From: Polydactylus sextarius
Taxonomy: Eukaryota; Chordata; Actinopteri; Polynemidae
Length of the DNA stretch: 64,000 nucleotides
Assembly: GCA_016801845.1 (NCBI GenBank)
Contig: CM028925.1
Span: 7,390,501 to 7,454,500, forward strand
Direction: 5' to 3'
The first letter of the stretch is position 1. Each line of letters starts with the position of its first letter. A program made the translations under genes and the position numbers. Under the pieces are notes generated by a model, which worked only from the letters and a program-made list of their open reading frames with translations, made no database searches and was not told the DNA's origin. Below, in pieces: positions 33,696 to 44,800 of this stretch.

Positions 33696-36600
33696 TCGTC
33701 CCAAAAGTGATAAAAATGTCATACTATAGCATGTCGTCCCAAATGTGATAAAAAGTCATACTATAGCATGTCGTCCCAAAAGTGATAAAAAAGTCATACT
33801 ATAGCATGTCGCCCCAAAAGTGATAAAAAAGTCATACTATAGCATGTCAAAAGTGATAAAAAGTCATACTATAGCATGTGAAATGTGAAAAAAGTCATAC
33901 TATAGCATGTCGTCCCAAAAGTGATAAAAAAAGTCATACTATAGCATGTCGTCCCAAAAGTGATAAAAAAGTCATACTATAGCATGTCAGTCCAAAAGTG
34001 ATAAAAAAGTCATACTATAGCATGTCGTCCCAAAAGTGATAAAAAGTCATACTATAGCATGTCGTCCCAAAAAAAGTGATAAAAAAGTCATACTATAGCA
34101 TGTCGTCCCAAAAGTGATAAAAAAGTCATACTATAGCATGTCGTCCCAAAAGTGATAAAAAGTCATACTATAGCATATATGTCGTCCCAAAAGTGATAAA
34201 AAAGTCATACTATAGCATGTCGTCCCAAAAGTGATAAAAAAGTCATACTATAGCATGTCGTCCCAAAAGTGATAAAAAAGTCATACTATAGCATGTCGTC
34301 CCAAAAGTGATAAAAAAGTCATACTATAGCATGTCGTCCCAAAAGTGATAAAAAGTCATACTATAGCATGTCGTCCCAAAAGTGATAAAAAAGTCATACT
34401 ATAGCATGTCGTCCCAAAAGTGATAAAAAAGTCATACTATAGCATGTCGTCCCAAAAGTGATAAAAAAGTCATACTATAGCATGTCGTCCCCAAAAGTGA
34501 TAAAAAAGTCATCATACTATAGCATGTCGTCCCAAAAGTGATAAAAAAAGTCATACTATAGCATGTCGTCCCAAAAGTGATAAAAAAGTCATACTATAGC
34601 ATGTGTCCCAAAAAGTCAAAAAAAGTCATACTATAAAGTCCCAAAAGTGAAAAAAGTCATACTATAGCATGTCGTCCCAAAAGTGATAAAAAGTCATACT
34701 ATAGCATGTCGTCCCAAAAGTGATAAAAAAGTCATACTATAGCATGTCGTCCCAAAAGTGATAAAAAGTCATACTATAGCATGTCGTCCCAAAAGTGATA
34801 CTATAGCAAAGTCTCAAAAGTGATAAAAGTCATACTATAGCATGTCGTCCCAAAAGTGATAAAAAGTCATACTATAGCATGTCGTCCCAAAAGTGATAAA
34901 AAAGTCATACTATAGCATGTAGTCCAAAAGTGATAAAAAGTCATACTATAGCATGTCGTCCCAAAAGTGCAAAAAAAGTCATACTATAGCATGTCGTCCC
35001 AAAAGTGCAAAAAAAGTCATACTATAGCATGTCGTCCCAAAAGTGCAAAAAAAGTCATACTATAGCATGTCGTCCCAAAAGTGATAAAAAAGTCATACTA
35101 TAGCATGTCGTCCCAAAAGTGCAAAAAAGTCATACTATAGCATGTCGTCCCAAAAGTGATAAAAAAGTCATACTATAGCATGTCGTCCCAAAAGTGATAA
35201 AAAGTCATACTATAGCATGTCGTCCCAAAAGTGATAAAAAAAGTCATACTATAGCATGTCGTCCCAAAAGTGATAAAAAGTCATACTATAGCATGTCGTC
35301 CCAAAAGTGATAAAAAGTCATACTATAGCATGTCGTCCCAAAAGTGATAAAATGTCATACTATAGCATGTCGTCCCAAAAGTGATAAAAAAAGTCATACT
35401 ATAGCATGTCGTCCCAAAGTGTGAAAAATGTCATACTATAGCATGTCGTCCCAAAAGTGAAAAAAAGTCATACTATAGCATGTCGTCCCAAAAGTGATAA
35501 AAAGTCATACTATAGCATGTCGTCCCAAAAGTGATAAAAAAAGTCATACTATAGCATGTCGTCCCAAAAGTGTGAAAAAAAAGCATGTCATACTATAGCA
35601 TGTCATACTATAGCATGTCGTCCAAAAGTGATAAAAAAAAGTCATACTATAGCATGTCGTCCATACTATAAAAGTGATAAAAATGTCATACTATAGCATG
35701 TCGTCCCAAAAGTGATAAAAAAGTCATACTATAGCATGTCGTCCCAAAAGTGATAAAAATGTCATACTATAGCATAAAAATGTCATACTATAGCAAAATG
35801 TGGAAAAAAGTCATACTATAGCATGTCGTCCCGAAATGTGATAAAAATGTCATACTATAGCATAAAAAGTCATACCCGTCCCAAAGTGATAAAAATGTCA
35901 TACTATAGCATGTCGTCCCAAAAAAGTGTGATAAAAATGTCATACTATAGCATGTCGTCCATACTAAATGTGAAAAAAAGTCATACTATAGCATGTCGTC
36001 CCAAAATGTGAAAAAAAAGTCATACTAGCATGTCGTCCAAAAGTGGAAAAAAGTCATACTATAGCATGTCGTCCCAAAAGTGGAAAAAAAGTCATACTAT
36101 AGCATGTCGTCCCCAAAAGTGATAAAAAAGTCATACTATAGCATGTCGTCCCAAAAGTGAAAAAAAGTCATACTATAGCATGTCGTCCCAAAAAAGTCAT
36201 ACTATAGCAAAAAATGTGATAAAAATGTCATACTATAGCATGTAAGTCCCAAAAGTGGAAAAAAGTCATACTATAGCATGTCGTCCGAAATGTGATAAAA
36301 ATGTCATACTATATGTCATACCAAAAGTGAAAAAGTCATACTATAGCATGTCATCCGAAATGTGAAAAAAAATGTCATACTATAGCATGTCGTCCCAAAA
36401 GTGGAAAAAAAGTCATACATACATATAGCATGTAAAAATGTCATACTATGTGAGTGCAAAAAAGTCATACTATAGCATGTCGTCCCAAAAATGTCATACT
36501 ATAGCATGTCGTCTCAAATGTGATAAAAATGTCATACTATAGCATGTCGTCCCAAAAGTGGAAAAAAGTCATACTATAGCATGTGTCTGTAAATGTGATA

Positions 36601-39600
36601 AAAAATGTGATGTCGCCCAAAAAAAAAATGTCATACTATAGCAAAATGTCATACTATAGCATGTCGTCCAAAAATGTGATAAAAATGTCATACTATAGCA
36701 TGTGTCCCAAATGTGATAAAAAAGTCATACTATAGCATACTATAGCAAAAATGTACTATAGCATGTCGTCAAAAGAAATGTGATAAAAATGTCATACTAT
36801 AGCATGTCGTCCCAAAAAGTGAAAAAAAGTCATACTATAGCATGTCGTCCGAAATGTGATAAAATGTCATACTATAGCATGTCGTCCCAAAAAAAAAAAG
36901 TCATACTATAGCATGTCGTCCGAAATGTGATAAAAATGTCATACTATAGCATGTCGTCCAAATGTGAAAAAAAGTCATACTATAGCATGTCGTCCCAAAT
37001 GTGATAAAAATGTCATACTATAGCATGTCGTCCCAAATGTGATAAAAAAGTCATAAAGTCAGCATGTCGTAAATGTGATAAAAATAATACTATAGCATGT
37101 CGTCCCAAAAGTGCAAAAAATGTCATACTATAGCATGTCGTCCCAAAAGTGGAAAAAAGTCATACTATAGCATGTCGTCCCAAATGTGATAAAATGTCAT
37201 ACTATAGCATGTCGTCCTGAAATGTGGAAAAAAGTCATACTATAGCATGTCGTCCAAATAGCATGTGTGATAAAAAGTCATACTATAGCATGTCGTCCCA
37301 AATGTGGAAAAAAAAGTCATACTATAGCATGTCGTCCGAAATGTGATAAAAATGTCATACTATAGCATGTCGTCCCAAAAGTGGAAAAAAAGTCATACTA
37401 TAGCATGTCGTCCGAAATGTGATAAAAATGTCATACTATAGCATGTCGTCTGAAATGTGGAAAAAAAGTCATACTATAGCATGTCGTCCGAAATGTGATA
37501 AAAATGTCATACTATAGCATGCAAAAAAAGTCCGAAATGTGATAAAAAAGTCATACTATAGCATGTCGTCAAAAAATGTGATAAAAATGTCATACTATAG
37601 CATGTCGTCCCAAATGTGATAAAAAAAGTCATACTATAGCATGTCGTCCGAAATGTGATAAAAATGTCATACTATAGCATGTCGTCCCAAAAGTGGAAAA
37701 AAAGTCATACTTTATCTTGACGACTGAAATGTGATAAAATGTCATACTATAGCATGTCGTCCCAAAAGAAAGTCATACTATAGCATGTCGTCCGAAATGT
37801 GATAAAAATGTCATACTATAGCATGTCGTCCGAAATGTGATGTGAAAATGTCATACTATAGCATGTCGTCCCAAAAGTGCATGTCGTCCGAAAAAAAAAG
37901 TCATACTATAGCATGTCGTCCGAAATGTGATAAAAATGTCATACTATAGCATGTCGTCCCCAAAAGTGATGAAAAATGTCATACTATAGCATGTCATACT
38001 ATCCCAAATGTGATAAAAATGTCATACTATAGCATGTCGTCGTGGAAAAATGATACTATAGCATGTCGTGTGGAAAAAAAGTCATACTATAGCATGTCGT
38101 CCAAATGTGATAAAAATGTCATACTATAGCATGTCGTCCCAAAAGTGATAAAAATGTCATACTATAGCATGTCGTCCCAAATGTGTATAAAAAGTCATAC
38201 TATAGCATGTCGTCCCAAAATGTCGTCATACTAAATGTGAAGTAAAAATGTCATACTATAGCATGTCGTCCCAAAAGTGGAAAAAAAGTCATACTATAGC
38301 ATGTCGTCCCTAAAAATGTCATACTATAGCATGTCGTCCCAAAAGTGGAAAAAAAGTCATACTATAGCATGTCGTCCCTAAAAATGTCATACTATAGCAT
38401 GTCGTCCGAATTGTGATAAAAAAGTCATACTATAGCATGTCGTCCCAAAAGTGGAAAAAAAGTCATACTATAGCATGTCGTCCGAAATGTGATAAAAAAG
38501 TCATACTATAGCATGTCGTCCGAAATGTGGAAAAAAAGTCATACTATAGCATGTCGTCCGAAATGTGATAAAAATGTCATACTATAGCATGTCGTCCGAA
38601 TTGTGATAAAAAAGTCATACTATAGCATGTCGTCCCAAAAGTGGAAAAAAAGTCATACTATAGCATGTCGTCCCAAAAGTGGAAAAAAAGTCATACTATA
38701 GCATGTCGTCCGAAATGTGATAAAAATGTCATACTATAGCATGTCGTCTGAAATGTGAAATGTGAAAAAAGTCATACTATAGCATGTCGTCCCAAAAGTG
38801 TCCAAAATGTGATAAAAATGTCATACTATAGCATGTCGCCAAAATGTGTAAAAAAATGTCCCAAATGTGATGAAAAAAGTCATACTATAGCATGTCGTCC
38901 GAAATGTGATAAAAAAGTCATACTATAGCATGTCGTCCCAAAAGTGGAAAAAAAGTCATACTATAGCATGTCGTCCGAAATGTGATAAAAATGTCATACT
39001 ATAGCATGTCGTCTGAAATGTGGAAAAAAAGTCATACTATAGCATGTCGTCCGAATTGTGATAAAAAAGTCATACTATAGCATGTCGTCCGAAATGTGGA
39101 AAAAAAGTCATACTATAGCATGTCGTCCGAAATGTGATAAAAATGTCATACTATAGCATGTCGTCCGAATTGTGATAAAAAAGTCATACTATAGCATGTC
39201 GTCCGAAATGTGATAAAAATGTCATACTATCGCATGTCGTCCCAAAAGTGGAAAAAAAGTCATACTATAGCATGTCGTCCGAAATGTGATAAAAATGTCA
39301 TACCATCGCATGTCGTCCCAAAAGTGGAAAAAAAGTCATACTAGAGCATGTCGTCCGAAATGTGATAAAAATGTCATACTATAGCATGTCGTCCCAAAAG
39401 TGATAAAAATGTCATACTATAGCATGTCGTCCGAAATGTGATAAAAATGTCATACTATAGCATGTCGTCCGAAATGTGATAAAAATGTCATACTATAGCA
39501 TGTCGTCCGAAATGTGATAAAAAAGTCATACTATAGCATGTCGTCCGAAATGTGGAAAAAAAGTCATACTATAGCATGTCGTCCCAAAAGTGGAAAAAAA

Positions 39601-40379
39601 GTCATACTATAGCATGTCGTCCGAAATGTGATAAAAATGTCATACTATAGCATGTCGTCCCAAAAGTGGCAAAAAAAGTCATACTATAGCATGTCGTCCG
39701 AAATGTGATAAAAATGTCATACTATAGCATGTCGTCCCAAAAGTGCAAAAAAAGTCATACTATAGCATGTCGTCCGAAATGTGATAAAAGTCATACTATA
39801 GCATGTCGTCCCAAAAGTGGAAAAAAAGTCATACTATAGCATGTCGTCCCAAAAGTGCAAAAAAAGTCATACTATAGCATGTCGTCCGAAATGTGATAAA
39901 AAAGTCATACTATAGCATGTCGTCCCAAAAGTGGAAAAAAAGTCATACTATAGCATGTCGTCCGAAATGTGATAAAAATGTCATACTATAGCATGTCGTC
40001 CGAAATGTGATAAAAAAGTCATACTATAGCATGTCGTCCCAAAAGTGGAAAAAAAAGTCATACTATAGCATGTCGTCCCAAAAGTGGAAAAGAAGTCATA
40101 CTAGAGCATGTCGTCCGAAATGTGATAAAAAAGTCATACTATAGCATGTCGTCCGAAATGTGATAAAAATGTCATACTATAGCATGTCGTCTGAAATGTG
40201 CAAAACATGTCACACGTCCTCTAAAACGTGAAAAAAATGTCATACTATAGCATGTCGTCTAAAACGTGATAAAAATGTCATACTATAGCATGTCGTCCCA
40301 AAAGTGCAAAAAAAGTCATACTATAGCATGTCGTCCGAAATGTGATAAAAATGTCATACTATAGCATGTCGTCCCAAAT
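33596..40379. repeat. 37-38 bp satellite array with variants and dimeric higher-order units
   Basis: About 6.8 kb, roughly 180 units by length. Each unit has GTCATACTATAGCATG, then TCGTCC, then a variable tail: CAAAAGTGATAAAAAA, GAAATGTGATAAAAAT, CAAAAGTGGAAAAAAA or CAAAAGTGCAAAAAAA. The first part (to about 35.7 kb) is fairly uniform and dominated by the first tail. The middle (about 35.7-38.3 kb) is disordered, with truncated and fused units. The last part (about 38.3-40.36 kb) often alternates tails, giving dimers of about 75 bp. CATACTATAGCATG is a near-palindrome. The local frame at 35823-36011 is satellite translation and not a gene. Confidence 0.97.
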
Positions 40380-40387
40380 ATAATATA

Positions 40388-40495
40388 TTCTGACTCTATT
40401 CTGACAGTGTTAAGGCTCTATTCTGACTCTGTTCTGACAGTGTTAAGACTATTCTGACTCAGTTCTGACAGTGTTAAGACTCTGTTCTGACAGTC
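40388..40495. repeat. Diverged remnant of the 11-bp array beyond the 37-mer block
   Basis: About ten consecutive 11-bp units, one shortened to 9, can be read here: TTCTGACTCTA, TTCTGACAGTG and TTAAGGCTCTA type in a repeating order, so the local period is 33 bp (3 x 11). TTCTGACAGTG matches TTATGACACTG of the main 11-bp array at 9 of 11 positions. The 37-mer array is therefore bracketed by 11-bp units on both sides. Confidence 0.75.
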
Positions 40496-41269
40496 TTGTA
40501 CTTCATCACACTCACCAGCTGTAGCTGTACTACCCAGGGTTGTCGACAAAGTTGTGGCGAAATGATGGGATGAATGGGGCAGTCAGAAAAGGTTTGAAGG
40601 AGGGAGTGCTAGAAAAAATAACAAAAACAACATAAAAAAGAATTATTGTAATTAACTCAAAATAATTGGAATATTCATATACAGATATTGAAGAATATTC
40701 ATTACATACATTTGCCATACGTATTACCTTAAAAGGTAAGTATTTGCTGTAATTTTAAGTACATAGATAGAAACAGTGCACCAATCTTCCTATGTTCTTT
40801 CTTTATCTACATCTCCCCTCGTGTTTAAACTCAGACACATATACATACACTCCCCACACAGCGCAGCAAATGATCGCCATAAAGTTTGCTGTTGCAATCG
40901 ACAAAGCAGCCTCTGTTTTGTGCCCCCTGCACCACCACGGATACCTCCTCCTCCTCCCACACATTTCATGCTATATACCCCACCCCCAACCCCACTTCTC
41001 TCTCTTTCTGTCTCTGTCAACCCCCTCCATCCCACTTTCTCTCGTCCTCTCGATTCAGCTCACTTCTCTGCTCACATTTCGGATGTAGGGCAGGAAAAAG
41101 GAAACAGCGCCAAGCTCTGTTTGACAGGGGGAGAGCAGGGGGCTGAGACTGCGGCAAAAGGGACCATTTTGAAGTGTGCGCGCTCTTGTGTGTCACCGCA
41201 TAGCAAGTAGAGTGAGGCATCGAGGGGGGAGGGAGGGGACTTTTACCTAAAAAAAAAAATTGGATCTGC

Positions 41270-41620
41270 TGATCAGAGCGGTGTAGCCTACTCTTCCCAG
41301 ATGCAAATCATTATTACTACGTTGCACAGGTTTAACCTGTGCAACAGGTTTAACCTGTGCAACCTGTGTGTTTGACACTTATCTGCTTGGGATGGATTTA
41401 TTGACAGATCTATGGGGAAAAACGGGATGGGATCGCAAAGTTGGAATTAAGTAGGGCCCATCGTGGGGCAAATGAATGGCTCATTGTTATCATGGACAGA
41501 CAACGAGGACGAACAATCTGGCCTTTGTGCTCCCCTCTTTCTCTTCCGTTCTCTTTGAGTACGAAAAACTGCATTCATTCTTCAACAGGAGTAGCATCTA
41601 GCAAAGTGTTTGAATGCAAA
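41270..41620. promoter_or_regulatory. Candidate regulatory segment with octamer and palindromic sites
   Basis: The segment has a perfect POU octamer ATGCAAAT at 41301-41308. A perfect palindrome GCACAGGTT-T-AACCTGTGC follows at 41324-41342, and its core ACAGGTTTAACCTGT is repeated at 41345-41359. Low-repeat DNA of mixed composition follows. Enhancer function is inferred from texture and motifs only. Confidence 0.25.
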
Positions 41621-41823
41621 ATGCTTGTGTCAATTAATGATTACACACAAAATAATTTCCTTTGACAACAAATATGTACATGAGTCATTTGTCCAGTAAT
41701 GTATACTTGGTGTTGTGAAACTGAGGGCTCTGTTTGAACTCAGCAGAGGGGAGAATGGGACAGGCAGGTGGCTCTTATCTCTGGCAGACCACAGCATGGG
41801 GACACTTGCTGCATTGTACTCTT

Positions 41824-41824
<1 letters not shown>

Positions 41825-41868
<44 letters not shown>
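41825..41868. repeat. Compound (CT)n(CA)n microsatellite
   Basis: CT dinucleotides (to about 41843) pass directly into CA dinucleotides (to about 41868). Confidence 0.95.
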
Positions 41869-41869
<1 letters not shown>

Positions 41870-44800
41870 GCGCCCAGGCCGGCTGGCTGGCTCGGTACCA
41901 ACCATCTGCTGTGGAGGACAGGAGCCTTCCACTCTTCAGCAGTGATATATGGTGTCTGGCTGCTACTTGCCACCTCACCCCGCAGTCACAAGTTCAACAC
42001 TTCATCACAAACTCCAGCACTAATTGCTTTGAATCTTTCCAGTGCATGAGTGCATGACTTTGTCTGCAGGCTAAGAGCTACTAGAGTTTGCCTTTCACAC
42101 TGGAATTAAACTTGAATACACTGGTTTATAGCCATGCCAGTGGTATACAACTTTATGGACAGTAATGTTGGTCTGTATTCATAAATTCGTGATCCCCAGA
42201 GGATCAACCTGACTGGACTCAAGATCAGCAGTACTTAGTAAATGTTAGCACCCTAAAAAATACCAGGCAATATTGTACAACCCTTTGCCCTTCGACGTGG
42301 CTTCAGATCAAGGTCCATACAAATTTGGATTCAGTCTCAGCATTTGCCAGTAATGTCAGCTAATGGGGATCTAGGCATCAGGGAGGATGTTAGACCACCT
42401 CTCCTCAACACTGACATCTTGATAAGTGGAAAATTGGGACTGGAAATGGAGCTAGAAAAGGTTTACAGAGTCTCTCCACCCTGCATAATTGCAGCCTCGA
42501 AGCTGGCCGTAATTAATCTTTGAGAAAACTTGTCAAATTATTAATAGGGCCCTTAAGTAATGGCCCTGAAAGGAGGCCACTGTTTGGAGATGAAGGAGAG
42601 GGAGTAAGAGTTTTTGGAGGGTTACTGTTTACTGTGAAAATATGAAGAGGTCGCTCTCCAGGAGTTTCACGACTCCACGTGTCAAAGCTCTCCACACATG
42701 AAGGAGTTAAAGGGAATGTAGGTCTCTCTGGAAACCAGACAGCTCAGACTCAAAACTTGAAATGTCATCAAGAACAGCAAGCACAGCATATGGTTTTTGG
42801 AGAGAGATGTTCATGTTCAGACATACAGAGGAATTCTTAAAATCTATATTTTCCAACACATAGGCTTACACTCTTTACCCTCAGTGACTCCCACTCACTG
42901 CTGCTGGTGAACACAACGACTATTGTTTTCACCAACTGGCCACCTCACCCCATCCCACTTCCATGTTTGCATCTACAGCTGTGGACAAGAATATCTCCAA
43001 TTGCTGAATATGTCAGTTTGTGAATGCACCTACCGTATCACGTAAATTCTCAACAGGAATTTGTATCCAGTGGGAAACAGGACTAACAGGCTGCACACTA
43101 GTAGCTCTGAGAAAAAAAAATAGCAAACAACCCCTAAAAGCTAATATGCTCACAGTGACAACATGTTGACTGTTCACTTAAAATAGCACTGAACATACAG
43201 CTGTAAACAATGTTCATTAACATTGCTAGTTGGCAATGTTACTAAGGTCATCAAGTTTATCCTCTGGAGACCAAGAATGACTGGACCAAATTTAACGTAA
43301 ACATCAGTGTGTTGAAAGAAGAGCTCACCAGATTATGGATGGTTGTGGAGACAATTTACTAACTAAGGACCAACTAACTGCCACCAGGAGAACTATACTG
43401 CAGAAACTGAAAAAGGGGTCAGAGGAGTTCATGCGTTTAGACTTCACATCAGCATCCATTTTAGTTTTGACAAAGAAAACAATCGGAGAGGAACTGAACC
43501 ACTACTTGTCAGCAAGTACAACTGATTGTGTTACGGTCAATATAAGCAAACAACTCTCCACCACAGCTGATACTATAACGCTTTGGTCAACCCTGCATGA
43601 AGGTAATTACATGCTTCAGTACAGTTGACTATTTTCAAAAAGAAACAAAATTTTATCATCACATCTCCAAGTAGGAAACTCCCAATACAGATGACAGAGT
43701 TAGCCGTTCAGCATAACCATGTTAACCATGAAGTCACCGCGATAAGAACAAATCCTGCTTCGTAGTACAGGCCTCAAGTGACACCCATATGGGGTGAAGG
43801 TCAATATTGAACCCTGATCTTGTACCAAACAGTGAACACTGATCGTGTACCAGCATGTGTAAGAGGGTTAACAAGGGTTAAATGGTGCAGAAGCCAAATA
43901 AAGTTTATAAGAAAAAAAAACTAACAAACACAGTCACTCTGACTTAAGATCAGAACTGACTGGAGAAACTCGACGGTCATTGGCCTGGATGTTGAGCTTC
44001 CGCATGATGATTGGAGGATCAGTTGGTCCTCCAATCGATCACTTGACAAATGCATGTATATCCTTTTAAATCACACGCTTTTTTTTACTATTTCATTGTA
44101 TCTTTACAGACATGAGTCAGATCTTTTTTAGTCCGTGAGGGTGCGGTTTGCTTCACACAGGATAATACAAGTAAACAATTCCAGGAAAGAAGTGAAGTAA
44201 ACTTTCTTTTCCATGAGAATTGTGCCAAAACAGGACAACCCACCCACGAAGACTTAGCCCCCACGTCCAAGTACACAACGTTTGATTAAAGACTTTGGAG
44301 AAGAAAAAAAAAAATCTTCTCATCTCATTGACAAATTCCTTGTTCTTTTAAAAAAAAAAAGTGGTAGCCTTAAGGCCTACAATGGAGTCAACAGGTTCCA
44401 CGTTTGTGGGAAATCCCTGTCTGTGTGTGCATATGTGTGCCGTGAGGGGTGTGTTGTGTGCACATAAAGTCTTGTGAAATGTCACAGTTCCGTTCTTGAC
44501 GTTCGACAACAGACAGGTATTTGTCCTGGAAGCCGTTCCAAAACCCATTCTTCCTGTATGTATGAAAGATGCCCCAAGGCCTTGCTGTTTGTAGTGACTC
44601 CTGAATGAAGGAGGCATGTGTGTACATGTGAAAGCCAAAAGCGGAACACACAGCTATTCTGTTCTTCCTCAACACTGTGTTTTCATGCCCACTTGAAAGC
44701 CACGCTGCCTTATGCCAAAGAGATTACATATTTCCTCACCTAGAGCCACAGGGTCGAGCTTAGCTGCTGCTGCTGCTGTGTGGGTTGCTGCTGTTGTGAG

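Noticed and set aside
35823..36011. 62-codon frame with repeated KMSYYSMSS peptide
   Set aside because: Direct translation of the satellite unit. Indels in neighbouring units break it immediately.
33596..40379. CRISPR-like repeat array
   Set aside because: The 37-bp period looks superficially similar, but units are head to tail with no unique spacers between them, and the genome is a vertebrate.
43335..43628. 97-codon frame, + strand
   Set aside because: No recognisable domain, no splice context and ordinary AT-rich composition; length is within chance for this amount of DNA.
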